This document shows, one piece after another, positions 53,861 to 62,952 of a DNA stretch of 64,000 nt. The DNA lies in contig NZ_NCSM01000058.1 of the NCBI RefSeq assembly GCF_002224125.1, forward strand, positions 1 through 64,000, read 5' to 3'. A program made the position numbers and the translations under genes. A model generated the notes under the pieces. That model worked only from the letters and a program-made list of their open reading frames with translations, was not told the origin of the DNA and did no database searches. The stretch comes from Streptomyces sp. NBS 14/10. Lineage in GTDB: Bacteria > Actinomycetota > Actinomycetes > Streptomycetales > Streptomycetaceae. Each line of letters begins with the position of its first letter. The stretch's first letter is position 1.

Positions 53861-54673
53861 ATGAGCAGACAAACGAGCCCTGCCATCGAGTTGCGGGGCG
53901 CTAGCAAGGTGTTCCGGACTCCGTCCGGTGGCCTCCACACCGCCGTCAGGGATCTGGACCTGATCGTCGGGCGGGGCGAGTTCGTCGCCGTCGTCGGCCC
54001 CACCGGATGCGGTAAGTCCACGACGCTGACGCTGGTCAGCGGCTTGGAAGAGCCCACGGAAGGCGATGTGCTGGTGACCGGCGAGCCGGTCAGCGGCATC
54101 GGATCCAAGGTCGGCTTCGTCTTCCAGCAGGACGCCGTCTTCCCCTGGCGCAGCGTGCTGTCCAACGTGATGGCCGGACCCCGCTTCCGCGGCGTACCGA
54201 AGGCGGAGGCGAAGGAACGGGCGCGCGAGTGGCTGGCCCGGGTCGGGCTCGCGTCCTTCGAGGACCGCTATCCGCACCAGCTGTCCGGCGGCCAGCGCAA
54301 GCGCGTCGCGCTCGCGGCCACCTTCGTCAACGACCCCGAGATCCTGCTGATGGACGAGCCGTTCTCGGCCCTCGACGTCCAGACCCGGGCGCTGATGTCC
54401 GACGAACTGCTCGAGCTGTGGTCAGGGACCGGCGCCTCCGTCGTCTTCGTCACCCACGACCTCGAGGAGTCCATCGCCCTCGCCGACAAGGTCGTGGTCA
54501 TGACGGCCGGCCCGGCGACCGTCAAGGAAGTGTTCGAAATCGATCTGCCACGGCCCCGCAAGGTCGAGTCGGTGCGTCTTGAGCCCCGGTTCATCGAGAT
54601 CTACCGCGAGATCTGGGCCTCGCTCGGCGAAGAGGTACGGATCACCCGCGAGAGAGGAGCCTCGAATGGCTGA
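53861..54673 (+). CDS. ABC transporter ATPase, SsuB/TauB/NrtD type
   Basis: 270 residues: Walker A GPTGCGKSTT, signature LSGGQRKR, Walker B ILLMDEPFSALD, H loop FVTHDLEES. Family members take up nitrate, taurine, sulfonates or thiamin precursors. No Shine-Dalgarno precedes ATG 53861 (only CCTCGGCC), so the message may be leaderless. It overlaps the permease gene by 8 nt. Confidence 0.93.
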   Translation: MSRQTSPAIELRGASKVFRTPSGGLHTAVRDLDLIVGRGEFVAVVGPTGCGKSTTLTLVSGLEEPTEGDVLVTGEPVSGIGSKVGFVFQQDAVFPWRSVLSNVMAGPRFRGVPKAEAKERAREWLARVGLASFEDRYPHQLSGGQRKRVALAATFVNDPEILLMDEPFSALDVQTRALMSDELLELWSGTGASVVFVTHDLEESIALADKVVVMTAGPATVKEVFEIDLPRPRKVESVRLEPRFIEIYREIWASLGEEVRITRERGASNG

Positions 54674-55544
54674 GACGACGACCGCCGTACGCAAGCACAA
54701 CGCGGGTGCGGGTAAAGAGGGCACGAGCCGTACGACAGCGAGAGCGAGGGCCGCCCGCAAACGCGCGATCCTCGTCCAGAGTACCCGCGCGCTGGTCCTG
54801 GTCGCGGTGCTGGGGCTGTGGGAGTGGTTCGCCCGTACCTCGGTCATCGACCCGTTCAACTTCTCGATGCCCTCGAAGGTCTGGGACCAGCTGAAGGACT
54901 GGATCCAGAACGGCACCGCCCAGGGCCCGCTCTGGGAACAGGTCTGGACGACGCTCCAGGAAGCGCTGATCGGGTGGGCCATCGGCGTGGCCGCCGGTGT
55001 GGTCCTGGGCATCGGCCTCGGCCGGGCCCGCTTCCTCGCCGACGTACTCGGCCCCTACATCAAGGTGCTCAACGCACTGCCCCGGATCGTCCTCGCCCCG
55101 ATCTTCCTCATCTGGTTCGGCCTCGGACCGGCCTCGAAGGTCGCCTCGGCGGTCGTGCTGGTCTTCTTCCCCGTCTTCTTCAACGCCTTCCAGGGCGCGC
55201 GGGAGGTCGACCGCAACCTGGTGGCCAACTCCCGCATCCTCGGCGCGAGCAACCGCCAGGTCACCCTGCAGGTCGTGATCCCCTCCGCCACCTCGTGGAT
55301 CTTCACCAGCCTGCATGTCAGCTTCGGCTTCGCGCTGATCGGCGCGATCGTCGGTGAGTACATCGGTGCCACGAAGGGGATCGGGCTGCTGGTCGCGACC
55401 TCGCAGTCCACGTTCAACGCGGCCGGGGTGTACGCGGCGATGGTGATCCTCGCCGTCGTGGCCCTGCTGGCCGAGGGCGTGCTGACCTTCCTGGAGCGGC
55501 GGCTGTTCCGCTGGAAGCCGGCCCAGCCGGGCGCAGACCACTGA
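54666..55544 (+). CDS. ABC transporter permease, SsuC/TauC type
   Basis: 292 residues, six membrane segments, the cytoplasmic EAA-type loop (NSRILGASNRQVTLQVVIPS) and a long basic N-terminus. ATG 54666 has AGGAG 6 nt upstream. Forms the channel with the ATPase and the lipoprotein encoded 72 bp downstream. Confidence 0.93.
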   Translation: MAETTTAVRKHNAGAGKEGTSRTTARARAARKRAILVQSTRALVLVAVLGLWEWFARTSVIDPFNFSMPSKVWDQLKDWIQNGTAQGPLWEQVWTTLQEALIGWAIGVAAGVVLGIGLGRARFLADVLGPYIKVLNALPRIVLAPIFLIWFGLGPASKVASAVVLVFFPVFFNAFQGAREVDRNLVANSRILGASNRQVTLQVVIPSATSWIFTSLHVSFGFALIGAIVGEYIGATKGIGLLVATSQSTFNAAGVYAAMVILAVVALLAEGVLTFLERRLFRWKPAQPGADH

Positions 55545-55616
55545 CGCGCCCCTCTCCCTCCCCCTCTTCCTCCCCCTCCCTCTTCTGAATCCCTCTTTCT
55601 CCCAAGGACGTGTGAC

Positions 55617-56645
55617 ATGCGCAGCTACGCCAAGATCTCCGCGGTGGCCGTCGCCGCGGCGCTCTCCCTGACCACCCTCACCGCATGCGGCAGCGACTCG
55701 GGCGGGGACGGCAAGGACGGCAAGGTCAAGATCATGGTGGGTGGCCTGGACAAGGTCATCTACCTGCCCGCGATGCTCACCCAGCAGCTCGGCTACTTCA
55801 AGGACGAGGGCCTCGACGTCCAGCTCCTCAGCGAACCGGCCGGTGTCCAGGCCGAAACCTCCCTGGTGGCCGGCGAGGTGCAGGGCGCGGTCGGCTTCTA
55901 CGACCACACGCTGGACCTCCAGGTCAAGGGCAAGCAGGTGGAGTCCGTCGTGCAGTTCTCGCACGCACCCGGCGAGGTGGAGATCGTCTCCAACAAGGCG
56001 GCGGGCGAGATCACCTCGCCCAAGGACTTCAAGGGCAAGAAGCTCGGCGTCACCGGCCTCGGCTCCTCCACCGACTTCCTCACCAAGTACCTGGCCGTGA
56101 ACAGCGGCGTGAAGACCAGCGAATTCACCCCGGTCGCGGTCGGCGCCGGCCAGACCTTCATCGCGGCCCTGAAGCAGGGCGCGATCGATGGCGGCATGAC
56201 CACCGACCCCACCGTCGCCCAGATCATGGACCAGAAGCTCGGCAAGATCCTCCTCGACATGCGCACCCCCGAAGGCTCCAAGGCCGCCCTCGGCGGTCCG
56301 TACCCCTCCTCCAGCCTCTACATGAACACGTCCTGGGTGAACAGCCACAAGGACACGGTCCAGAAGCTGGCCAACGCCTTCGTGAAGACCCTCAAGTGGA
56401 TGTCCACCCACACCCCCGAGGAAATCGCCGCCAAGATGCCGGCCGACTACGCCCAGGGCGGCAAGGAGCTCTACGCCCAGGCGATCAAGTCCACCCTGCC
56501 GATGTTCACCAAGGACGGCGTCATGCCGGCGGACGGCCCGGCGACGGTCGAGCGCGTCCTGAAGTCCTTCAACCCGAACCTGAAGAACGCGACGGTGGAC
56601 CTGAACAAGACGTACACCACGGAGTTCGTCAAGAAGGCGGGCTGA
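55617..56645 (+). CDS. Substrate-binding lipoprotein, NMT1/THI5-like (SsuA type)
   Basis: 342 residues. Signal peptide with lipobox LTAC (Cys lipidated), then a two-lobe periplasmic-binding fold: MVGGLDKVIYLPAMLTQQLG, LLSEPAGVQAETSLVAGEVQ, and GVTGLGSSTDFLTKYLAVN. It captures an organic substrate outside the cell; sulfonates, nitrate, riboflavin and thiamin pyrimidine are family options. The two-component system of CitA/B type next door suggests control by an organic acid, which is not diagnostic. A hairpin follows the stop. Confidence 0.92.
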   Translation: MRSYAKISAVAVAAALSLTTLTACGSDSGGDGKDGKVKIMVGGLDKVIYLPAMLTQQLGYFKDEGLDVQLLSEPAGVQAETSLVAGEVQGAVGFYDHTLDLQVKGKQVESVVQFSHAPGEVEIVSNKAAGEITSPKDFKGKKLGVTGLGSSTDFLTKYLAVNSGVKTSEFTPVAVGAGQTFIAALKQGAIDGGMTTDPTVAQIMDQKLGKILLDMRTPEGSKAALGGPYPSSSLYMNTSWVNSHKDTVQKLANAFVKTLKWMSTHTPEEIAAKMPADYAQGGKELYAQAIKSTLPMFTKDGVMPADGPATVERVLKSFNPNLKNATVDLNKTYTTEFVKKAG

Positions 56646-56653
56646 GCCATGGC

Positions 56654-56683
56654 CCCGACCGGTCGGACAGCCGACCGGTCGGG
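56654..56683. terminator. Terminator after the SsuABC-like operon
   Basis: 13-bp perfect stem (56654-56666 / 56671-56683) with loop ACAG, 9 nt after the lipoprotein stop codon. It also lies 20 bp before the convergent Uma2-family stop. Confidence 0.8.
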
Positions 56684-56702
56684 CCGATCCGGCGGGGGCG
56701 CG

Positions 56703-57290
56703 TCAGTGGACGTAGTTCTTCAGGACGTCCGTGTCGAGCGTGATGCCGACCGGCTCGGGAAGCACGACCTGCTCTCCGAAGGGTGCCCGGTGGATGTCGA
56801 GGTAGCAGCCGCTCTTCGGGTCGGGGGTGGTGTGGACGATGAGCGCGCAGGCGTCGCGGTCCACGAGGAGATAGACGGGGATGCCCGCAGTCGCGTAGGC
56901 GGCTGGTTTCTCGATGCGGTCGCGGGCCTCGGTGTCCCGGTCGTGCGACGTAACCTCGACGGTCATCAGCACCCCATCGGGGTCGGACCATTCACCATCT
57001 CCCGCGAAGCGCCCTTCAGGCGCCAGCACCCCGTCCGGGCGGGCGCGGCCCTTGCGGTATGCCTCGACCTTCAGGCCGCGCTGTACAGCGTGGAGCCAGA
57101 GGTCGGGCCGCTGCTGCATGCAGCGCCTCTGTAGCCACCCGACGATTTCGTCGTGATCCCCGTCCGGCACGCGCTTCTCCTCGATCCGTCCGTTGATGAA
57201 CTCCAACGTGACGGTTTCGGGCGCGGCGGCGGCGATCTCCTCGAACTCCTCCACCAGCATGTGTGACGTGCGCTCGGTCATAACCGTCAT
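56703..57290 (-). CDS. Uma2-family (DUF820) putative endonuclease
   Basis: 195 residues with the restriction-endonuclease-like Uma2 fold: LEFINGRIEEKRVPDGDHDE, PDGVLAPEGRFAGDG, VLMTVEVTSHDRDTEARDRI and YATAGIPVYLLVDRDA. The D...ExT/K core (EVTSHD) matches the family. These are common in multiple copies in Streptomyces, with unknown biology. ATG 57290 has AAAGGGG 6-7 nt upstream. Confidence 0.88.
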   Translation of the reverse strand: MTVMTERTSHMLVEEFEEIAAAAPETVTLEFINGRIEEKRVPDGDHDEIVGWLQRRCMQQRPDLWLHAVQRGLKVEAYRKGRARPDGVLAPEGRFAGDGEWSDPDGVLMTVEVTSHDRDTEARDRIEKPAAYATAGIPVYLLVDRDACALIVHTTPDPKSGCYLDIHRAPFGEQVVLPEPVGITLDTDVLKNYVH

Positions 57291-57402
57291 GTTGCACCCC
57301 TTTCCTGGTGGAAGCCAGTGTTTCCGGATGTATGCACGACGGGGGTGCGTTCCCTGGCGGATCACTCTCACGAGTGATTGTTCGATATCAGGGGGTGACG
57401 TC

Positions 57403-58449
57403 TCACGTGGACCGCGCCCTCTGGCGGTCCGCGGCGTCGAACACTGCCAGGAACCGTGCCCCGGGCCGGACGGCCTGGTCCAGGCAGCGCAGGAGCGAGT
57501 CCTCCAGTCCCCCCACCGCTTCGGCGATCTCCTCCGCCACATCCCGCGTGATCTCTTCTGCCACGTCGTCCGCGGAAACATCAGACCCGAGCTTGCTCAC
57601 CGCGGCGGCCGCACGGGCGGGGGTCAGGAGCGCCGAGGCCTGGACCAGAAGCCAGGCGGGAACCCCGGCCGCACCCTGCGGCGGTGCCAGATAGGGGCGT
57701 GAGCCGTCGAAGCGCTCGTCCTCGGCGAAAGCCTTCTGCTTCACCTTGGCCACCGGACGCCCGCGAGCGCCCGAAGGGCCCGACTCCCACCATTCCCCGC
57801 CCGGCTTGAGGACATAGCCCTCGGCGAGGTTGTCGGCCAGCTCAGGAAGCCCGAAGAGAGCAGGAACTTTGGTGGGAAAGGCGCAGGGCAGGTCCTGGAG
57901 CCTGTTCAGCGGGCCCTGTCCGAGAGCGGGTACGCAGGTGAGCCCGGCGGCGGCAGCGGCATCGCGCAGCGCACGGTCGGAGATCCAGCAGCGGCCTTCC
58001 GTGGTTTCGACCGAGGCGTCGAACAGCAGCCAGTGCAGGCCCGGCGCGTACCACACACCGGTCTGCACCGGCTCGACGCCGGGAGCAGCGGGAACATCCG
58101 GGTGTGGATAGCACCCGCCGGCCAGTTCCCCGTAGACCGTCACCACCGCGGCAGCACCCCACGCACCCCGCAGCACCGAGGCGAACCGGGCCGCCGCCAC
58201 CGACAGCGCCGGCCAGATCCTGCTGACGCCGAAGAAACCGTCCAGCCCGTCATCGCCCAGCAGCTCACGCCGCTTCGCCGGACGGACACCCGTACCGTCA
58301 CAGACCACCGCGAAATGCGCCCCGTGTACCTTCTCCGCCGCGATCCACTCCCGCACCCCGGCGGTGCCGAGCCGCCCGCTCGACGAGATCTTGGGATACG
58401 GCCTCAACGCAGCGCCATCAGACGCGATGTCGGATATGAACTCGGACAT
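57403..58449 (-). CDS. Rnl2-type RNA ligase family protein
   Basis: 348 residues. Nucleotidyl-transferase motifs line up with T4 RNA ligase 2: motif I K40-V-H-G43 in EWIAAEKVHGAHF, AKRRE after it, motif III-like VTVYGELAGG (106-112), motif IV EGYVLKPGG (210-217) and motif V KVKQK (235-239). The family joins 3'-OH and 5'-phosphate RNA ends with ATP. The C-terminal third is helical and acidic (about residues 240-330). No repair partner (Pnkp or RtcB) is next to it. It is the left neighbour of tRNA-Lys, so tRNA repair is conceivable, but only by position. The start lacks a clear ribosome-binding site. Confidence 0.8.
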   Translation of the reverse strand: MSEFISDIASDGAALRPYPKISSSGRLGTAGVREWIAAEKVHGAHFAVVCDGTGVRPAKRRELLGDDGLDGFFGVSRIWPALSVAAARFASVLRGAWGAAAVVTVYGELAGGCYPHPDVPAAPGVEPVQTGVWYAPGLHWLLFDASVETTEGRCWISDRALRDAAAAAGLTCVPALGQGPLNRLQDLPCAFPTKVPALFGLPELADNLAEGYVLKPGGEWWESGPSGARGRPVAKVKQKAFAEDERFDGSRPYLAPPQGAAGVPAWLLVQASALLTPARAAAAVSKLGSDVSADDVAEEITRDVAEEIAEAVGGLEDSLLRCLDQAVRPGARFLAVFDAADRQRARST

Positions 58450-58517
58450 AAACGGGGATCATCGCCGTGCCCCAGGCCTGAGGCAACAGAGATTCACCAC
58501 CGTGGCCGAAAACGCGA

Positions 58518-58549
58518 CTGGGGTTTCTCGGAGAGCCGAGAAACCCCAG
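58518..58549 (-). terminator. Terminator of tRNA-Lys
   Basis: 14-bp perfect stem (58518-58531 / 58536-58549) with a 4-nt loop, 23 bp beyond the tRNA 3' end on the minus strand, with a TTTT run a few nt further. This is the normal place for tRNA transcription to stop. Confidence 0.8.
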
Positions 58550-58572
58550 GTCAGTGACTCTAAAAGCCAAGG

Positions 58573-58646
58573 TGCGCCGCCAGGGACTCGAACCCCGGAC
58601 CCGCTGATTAAGAGTCAGCTGCTCTAACCAACTGAGCTAGCGGCGC
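58573..58646 (-). tRNA. tRNA-Lys (anticodon CTT)
   Basis: A 74-nt cloverleaf on the minus strand. The acceptor stem begins GCGCCGC and ends GGCGGCGC plus A; the D arm carries TAGCTCAGTTGGT, the anticodon loop reads CTCTTAA with CTT as anticodon, and the T arm GGTTCGAGTCC is canonical. CCA is not encoded. Confidence 0.97.
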
Positions 58647-58704
58647 CTGCTGACGTGGTAAATACTACCCGCCCTGGAGGGGTGGTCCTGACCACCGGCC
58701 GCCC

Positions 58705-59466
58705 TCAGATCGTGAGGGACAGCAGCACCGGCGCCGCCTCCCGGTTCAGGGTGTACGCGGCCTGGCGGAGGCGGTGGGCGTGCTCCAGGGGGAGGGAGAG
58801 GGCCAGGCAGCCGGCGGCGCGGCCGGCGGTTATGGGGACGGCGGCGCAGACGGTGCCGACGGCGTATTCCTGCAGGTCGAGGACGGGGACCGTGGCGGGT
58901 TGGCTCTCCAGTTTGCGGAAGAGGACCTTTTCGTTGGTCGTGGTGCGGGAGGTGAACCGCACGGTCTTGTGGCGGGAGAAATGGTCGCGGCGGCCGTCAT
59001 GGTCGAGCTGGGTGAGCAGGCACTTGCCGACGGCAAGGGCGTGGGCCGCGGAGCGGAAGTCGACCCACTCGTTGACCTTGGGGGTGTGGGGGCTGTCGGC
59101 GTACTGGGTGATCCGGACCTCGCCGTCGATATAGCGGCTGAGGTAGATCGCCGCGCCGACCGAGTCGCGCAGGGCGGCGAGCGACTTCTGGAGCTTGTGC
59201 TCGACCGCGGTCTGGCGGTCGGGGCCGGCGGAGCCCAGGAGGGACAGGGAGGTGCCGGCGACATAGGCCCCGTCGGCGACCTGCTCCACATAGCCCTCGC
59301 GGCGCAGCATCCGCAGCAGCTGGGCGAGGTGCGCGGGTGGGAGGCCGGTTTCGCGGGCGATGCCGGCGTCGGTCACGCCGTTGGTGTGGTGGGAGATGAC
59401 TTCGAGGACCCGGAGGGCGTGCCGTACCGAGTGGAACGGCGCGGTCGACTCGGGCTTGAGCGCCAC
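58705..59466 (-). CDS. IclR-family transcriptional regulator
   Basis: 253 residues. N-terminal HTH (VTDAGIARETGLPPAHLAQL, LLRMLRREGYVEQ) and C-terminal IclR effector domain (SVGAAIYLSRYIDGEV, VGKCLLTQLDHDGR, and the Gly-rich AVPITAGRAAGCLALSL). Divergence and proximity suggest control of the ehu-like operon or the DUF3830/amidase genes, as IclR proteins often regulate compound catabolism. It has a 265-bp gap to ehuA. Confidence 0.92.
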   Translation of the reverse strand: MALKPESTAPFHSVRHALRVLEVISHHTNGVTDAGIARETGLPPAHLAQLLRMLRREGYVEQVADGAYVAGTSLSLLGSAGPDRQTAVEHKLQKSLAALRDSVGAAIYLSRYIDGEVRITQYADSPHTPKVNEWVDFRSAAHALAVGKCLLTQLDHDGRRDHFSRHKTVRFTSRTTTNEKVLFRKLESQPATVPVLDLQEYAVGTVCAAVPITAGRAAGCLALSLPLEHAHRLRQAAYTLNREAAPVLLSLTI

Positions 59467-59683
59467 GGTTTCCCCCCTAGCAGGTTGTGACCGCTTGCGT
59501 CGGCACCGTCGCCGCAGGTCATGGCCACGGGATCACCCAGCGGCAGCTTTACGCGGCGCGGCTTCGTACCACGATAGCCGCCAAGCGGGCGATTCGGTGC
59601 GGGTGTTGAGCATATTGATGGTGTGCGACGGGCCCGCTCAACAGCGGTGCACCACCCTGGCATATGCCATAGGCATGCTCTGT

Positions 59684-59722
59684 GGGAGGCGGACCGGCGG
59701 CAGCCCCGCCGGTCCGCCTCCC
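59684..59722. terminator. Terminator of the ehu-like operon
   Basis: 17-bp perfect stem (59684-59700 / 59706-59722), 5-nt loop CAGCC, starting 9 nt beyond the ATPase stop codon (59732) on the minus strand. Confidence 0.82.
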
Positions 59723-59731
59723 TCGCGCCCG

Positions 59732-60535
59732 CTAGAGCACGGCGCTCAGGAACTCCCGCGTACGCTCGTGCTCCGGCTCGGTGAAGATCTTCTCCGGCGG
59801 CCCGGCCTCGATCACCCGGCCCGAGTCGAACATCAGCACCTCGTCGGAGATGTCCCGGGCGAAGTTCATCTCGTGCGTGACGCACAGCATCGTGATGTCC
59901 GTCGTGTGAGCGATATCACGCAGTACGTCCAGCACCCCGGCCACCAGCTCCGGGTCGAGCGCCGAGGTCACCTCGTCGAGCAGCATCACCTGCGGCCGCA
60001 TCGCCAGCGCCCGCGCGATCGCCACCCGCTGCTGCTGCCCGCCCGACAGCTGCGTCGGGTAGGCGTCGCACTTGTCGCCGAGCCCGACCAGGTCCAGCAG
60101 CTCGCGGGCCCGCTCCTCGGCCTCGTCCTTGCTCAGGCCCAGCACATGGACCGGGGCCTCGGTGATGTTCCGCAGTACCCGCATGTTCGGGAAGAGGTTG
60201 AACTGCTGGAAGACCATCCCGATCTTCTTGCGCACCTCGCGGGTGTGCTTCTCGCTCGCCTCGACCAGCTTCCCGCCGCGGTTCTCATGGGTGAGACATT
60301 CGCCGTCGACCTGGATCTTGCCCTGGTCCGGTTTGATCAGCGTCATCAGCAGCCGCAGGATCGTGGTCTTACCGGACCCGGACGGGCCTATGAGGGTCAC
60401 ATGCTTCCCGGAGGACACCGAGAAGTCGAGGTCGTCGAGGACCGTGTTGTCGCCGAAGCGCTTGGTCACCCGGTCGAATCGGATCAGTTCACTGCCGTCC
60501 ACGGCAGGGTTCTTGTGCTCGGTTTCAGTGGCCAA
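59732..60535 (-). CDS. ehuA: Amino-acid/ectoine ABC transporter ATPase (EhuA-like)
   Basis: 267 residues: Walker A GPSGSGKTTI, signature LSGGQQQR, Walker B VMLLDEVTSALD, H loop CVTHEMNFA. Polar-amino-acid class. It overlaps the second permease by 11 nt and is the last gene of a B-C-D-A operon, the order of Streptomyces ectoine/hydroxyectoine uptake operons. Confidence 0.9.
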   Translation of the reverse strand: MATETEHKNPAVDGSELIRFDRVTKRFGDNTVLDDLDFSVSSGKHVTLIGPSGSGKTTILRLLMTLIKPDQGKIQVDGECLTHENRGGKLVEASEKHTREVRKKIGMVFQQFNLFPNMRVLRNITEAPVHVLGLSKDEAEERARELLDLVGLGDKCDAYPTQLSGGQQQRVAIARALAMRPQVMLLDEVTSALDPELVAGVLDVLRDIAHTTDITMLCVTHEMNFARDISDEVLMFDSGRVIEAGPPEKIFTEPEHERTREFLSAVL

Positions 60536-61175
60536 GGCGACGCTCCAGGGCTCGCATGAGAAGGGATGCCGGATAGGCGATGAGGATGAAGGCGATGCCG
60601 ACCATCGTGTAGGGCTCGATGTACTCGAAGGACGTGGCGCCGTGCGCCCGTGCCTTCTGGAGCATGTCGACGACCCCGATGAGGGCGAGCATCGGCGAGT
60701 CCTTGAGCATCGCGATCACGTAGTTGCCGAGGGCCGGCACCACACGGCGGATCGCCTGCGGCAGGATCACCGAGATCCAGGTGCGGCCGCGCGAGAGGCT
60801 GAGCGCGGTGCACGCCTCCCACTGGCCCTTGGGCACTCCGTCGATACCGGCCCGGTACACCTCGGCGGTGTACGTCGAGTAGTGCAGGCCGAGCGCGATC
60901 ACCCCGGTGGTCAGCGCGGAGAACTTGATGTCCCAGGTCGGCAGCACGTAGTAGAAGAAGAACAGCTGGACCAGCAGCGGGGTGTTGCGGATGAACTCCA
61001 CCACCGCGGCCACCGGCCAGCGTACGAAGCGCGTCGGCGAGCGGAAGGCCAGCGCCCACACCAGGCCGAGCGCGAACGAGAGCACCGAGCCCAGGGCGGT
61101 CGCCTCGAGGGTGATCAGCAGCCCGTCGCCCAGCTGGGGGAGAAAGTCCTTGGCGACGTTCCAGTCCCAGTTCAC
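60525..61175 (-). CDS. ehuD: ABC transporter permease (EhuD-like)
   Basis: 216 residues, five membrane segments, HisMQ-type permease motif (GVPKGQWEACTALSLSRGRT) and EAA-like loop. ATGA overlap with ehuC (61172-61175). Forms the channel with EhuC. Confidence 0.9.
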   Translation of the reverse strand: MNWDWNVAKDFLPQLGDGLLITLEATALGSVLSFALGLVWALAFRSPTRFVRWPVAAVVEFIRNTPLLVQLFFFYYVLPTWDIKFSALTTGVIALGLHYSTYTAEVYRAGIDGVPKGQWEACTALSLSRGRTWISVILPQAIRRVVPALGNYVIAMLKDSPMLALIGVVDMLQKARAHGATSFEYIEPYTMVGIAFILIAYPASLLMRALERRLGH

Positions 61176-61930
61176 TGGGCACCTCCCACCGTGGTCAGGT
61201 TGGAGGACTGCTCGGTCTCCTGGGCGGCGGACAGCTTCCGGGTCACCAGCGGGCCTTTCCTGCGCCGTTCCGGCGCCTGCCCGATGCCCGCCTTGGCGCG
61301 CCGCTCCAGCAGCCGCATCAGGCGAGTGAGGACGAAGGCCAGCACGAAGTAGAGAACGAGGATGATCGAGTAGATCTCCAGGCTGTCACCGGTCGCCAGC
61401 CGCGAGAGCTGGGCGGCGAAGGTGATGTCCGCGACGCTCACCGCGGAGACCAGCGCCGTCGCCTTCAGCAGCTCGATCAGAAGGTTGTTGAACGGCGGGA
61501 TCATCTCGGGGATCGCCTGCGGCAGGACCACCCGCCGCATCCGCTGCGCGGGCGTGAAGCTGAGCGCGATCGCCGCCTCGCGCTGCGCCGGGGCCACGGC
61601 GGCGATCGCGCCGCGCACGATCTCGGAGCCGTACGCGCCGTACGTCAGGCCCAGGGCGAGCACCGCCGCCCACAGCGGCAGCAGCTGGAACTGGAACCCC
61701 AGCGGCATCACGAAGAACAGCCAGAACATCAGCACCAGGGCCGAGGTGCCGCGGAAGACCTCGACGTAGAAGCCCGTGAGGAAGCGGACGATCCACAGCC
61801 TGGAGGTACGGGCGATGCCGACGCCGAAGGCGACGACGGTGGCGAAGAGCGCGCTGTAGAGGGTGAGCTGGATGGTGATCCAGATCCCCGGAAGGAGCCA
61901 TTTCTCCCACAGTCCGGACGTCATCGGCAC
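61172..61930 (-). CDS. ehuC: ABC transporter permease (EhuC-like)
   Basis: 252 residues, about five membrane segments, HisMQ-type loop (VAPAQREAAIALSFTPAQRM) and a charged C-terminal tail (RRRKGPLVTRKLSAAQETE). Overlaps ehuB by 10 nt. Confidence 0.9.
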   Translation of the reverse strand: MPMTSGLWEKWLLPGIWITIQLTLYSALFATVVAFGVGIARTSRLWIVRFLTGFYVEVFRGTSALVLMFWLFFVMPLGFQFQLLPLWAAVLALGLTYGAYGSEIVRGAIAAVAPAQREAAIALSFTPAQRMRRVVLPQAIPEMIPPFNNLLIELLKATALVSAVSVADITFAAQLSRLATGDSLEIYSIILVLYFVLAFVLTRLMRLLERRAKAGIGQAPERRRKGPLVTRKLSAAQETEQSSNLTTVGGAQ

Positions 61931-62835
61931 AACTCCTTGGCGGTCAGATCCGTCATCTCGGCCTTGGTGAAGCCGAACGGCCGGACGATGCGCAGGAGTT
62001 CGCCGCTCTTCTTCATCTTGTGCAGCTCGACGTTGAAGGCGTCCCGGAGCTTGGTCTCCTCCGGGCGGAAGGCGAAACCGCCCGCGCCGATGTCCGGTTT
62101 GCCGTCGAGCAGCGCCTGGAACGGCTCGGTCGCCTCGACCCGGCGGCCCCCGCTCTGCCGGATCACATTGCGCACTGTCACCGCCGTACCCGCGAAGGCG
62201 TCCGCGCGGCCCTGTTCGACCGCGAGCAGCCCGGCCAGTTGGTCGGGGAGCACCATGATGTCGCTCTCCTTCACCCCGGCGTTGACCGCGTAGCCGATCT
62301 GGGCGTACGCGGAGCCGCTGGCGAGTTTTGCCCCCGATTTGGCGAAATCCTCGTACTTGTGCAGGTTCTTGGGGTTGCCCTTGCGCACGATGAACGAGTC
62401 ACGGACGCGGTAGTCGGGGTCCGAGAAGATCACCTGCTGGCAGCGGTCCGGATTGATGTACATACCGGCGGAGACCACGTCGAATTGTTGCGAGCGCAGC
62501 CCCGGTATCAGCGACGCGAACTCGGTCGGAACCGGCTGGACATGTGCCACCCCCAGCCGTTTGAAGATCACCTTCGCGATTTCCGGCGCCTCGCCGGTGA
62601 AGTCGCCGTTCTCGTCGATGTAGCCGAACGGGATCTCACCCGCGATACCCAGGCGTACCGTCCCCTGCGACCGCAGGCGACTCAGCAGGTTTCCCCCGTC
62701 CTTGGAATCGGCGCTGGACACCCGGCTACAGGCCGTGGCGCCCAGCAGACCCATGGCCGCCCCGCCCGCCAGAAGCGCGCGGCGGTTCAGCCGTCTTCCG
62801 CTGATGTCCTTGTGTATCCCTCGTGGTGGAGCCAT
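61921..62835 (-). CDS. ehuB: Substrate-binding protein (EhuB-like)
   Basis: 304 residues. N-terminal twin-arginine leader (RRLNRRALLAGG) with a lipobox-like GATAC, then a family-3 binding fold: VRLGIAGEIPFGYIDENGDF, TGEAPEIAKVIFKRLG, and QQFDVVSAGMYINPDRC. Members bind ectoine, hydroxyectoine or polar amino acids. ATG 62835 is taken because the twin-Arg leader starts there; no strong ribosome-binding site. Divergent from the DUF3830 gene. Confidence 0.88.
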   Translation of the reverse strand: MAPPRGIHKDISGRRLNRRALLAGGAAMGLLGATACSRVSSADSKDGGNLLSRLRSQGTVRLGIAGEIPFGYIDENGDFTGEAPEIAKVIFKRLGVAHVQPVPTEFASLIPGLRSQQFDVVSAGMYINPDRCQQVIFSDPDYRVRDSFIVRKGNPKNLHKYEDFAKSGAKLASGSAYAQIGYAVNAGVKESDIMVLPDQLAGLLAVEQGRADAFAGTAVTVRNVIRQSGGRRVEATEPFQALLDGKPDIGAGGFAFRPEETKLRDAFNVELHKMKKSGELLRIVRPFGFTKAEMTDLTAKELCR

Positions 62836-62952
62836 GGGCGCGCGGCTACCCGACCGCACGGAATATATGCAGATCCTTTTCGGCCCTTGACGCTTGGCCG
62901 GTCTGGGTAGGGGCTCCCGGCAACTGGTCCGGAAACGAGTGGGAGGAATGTC

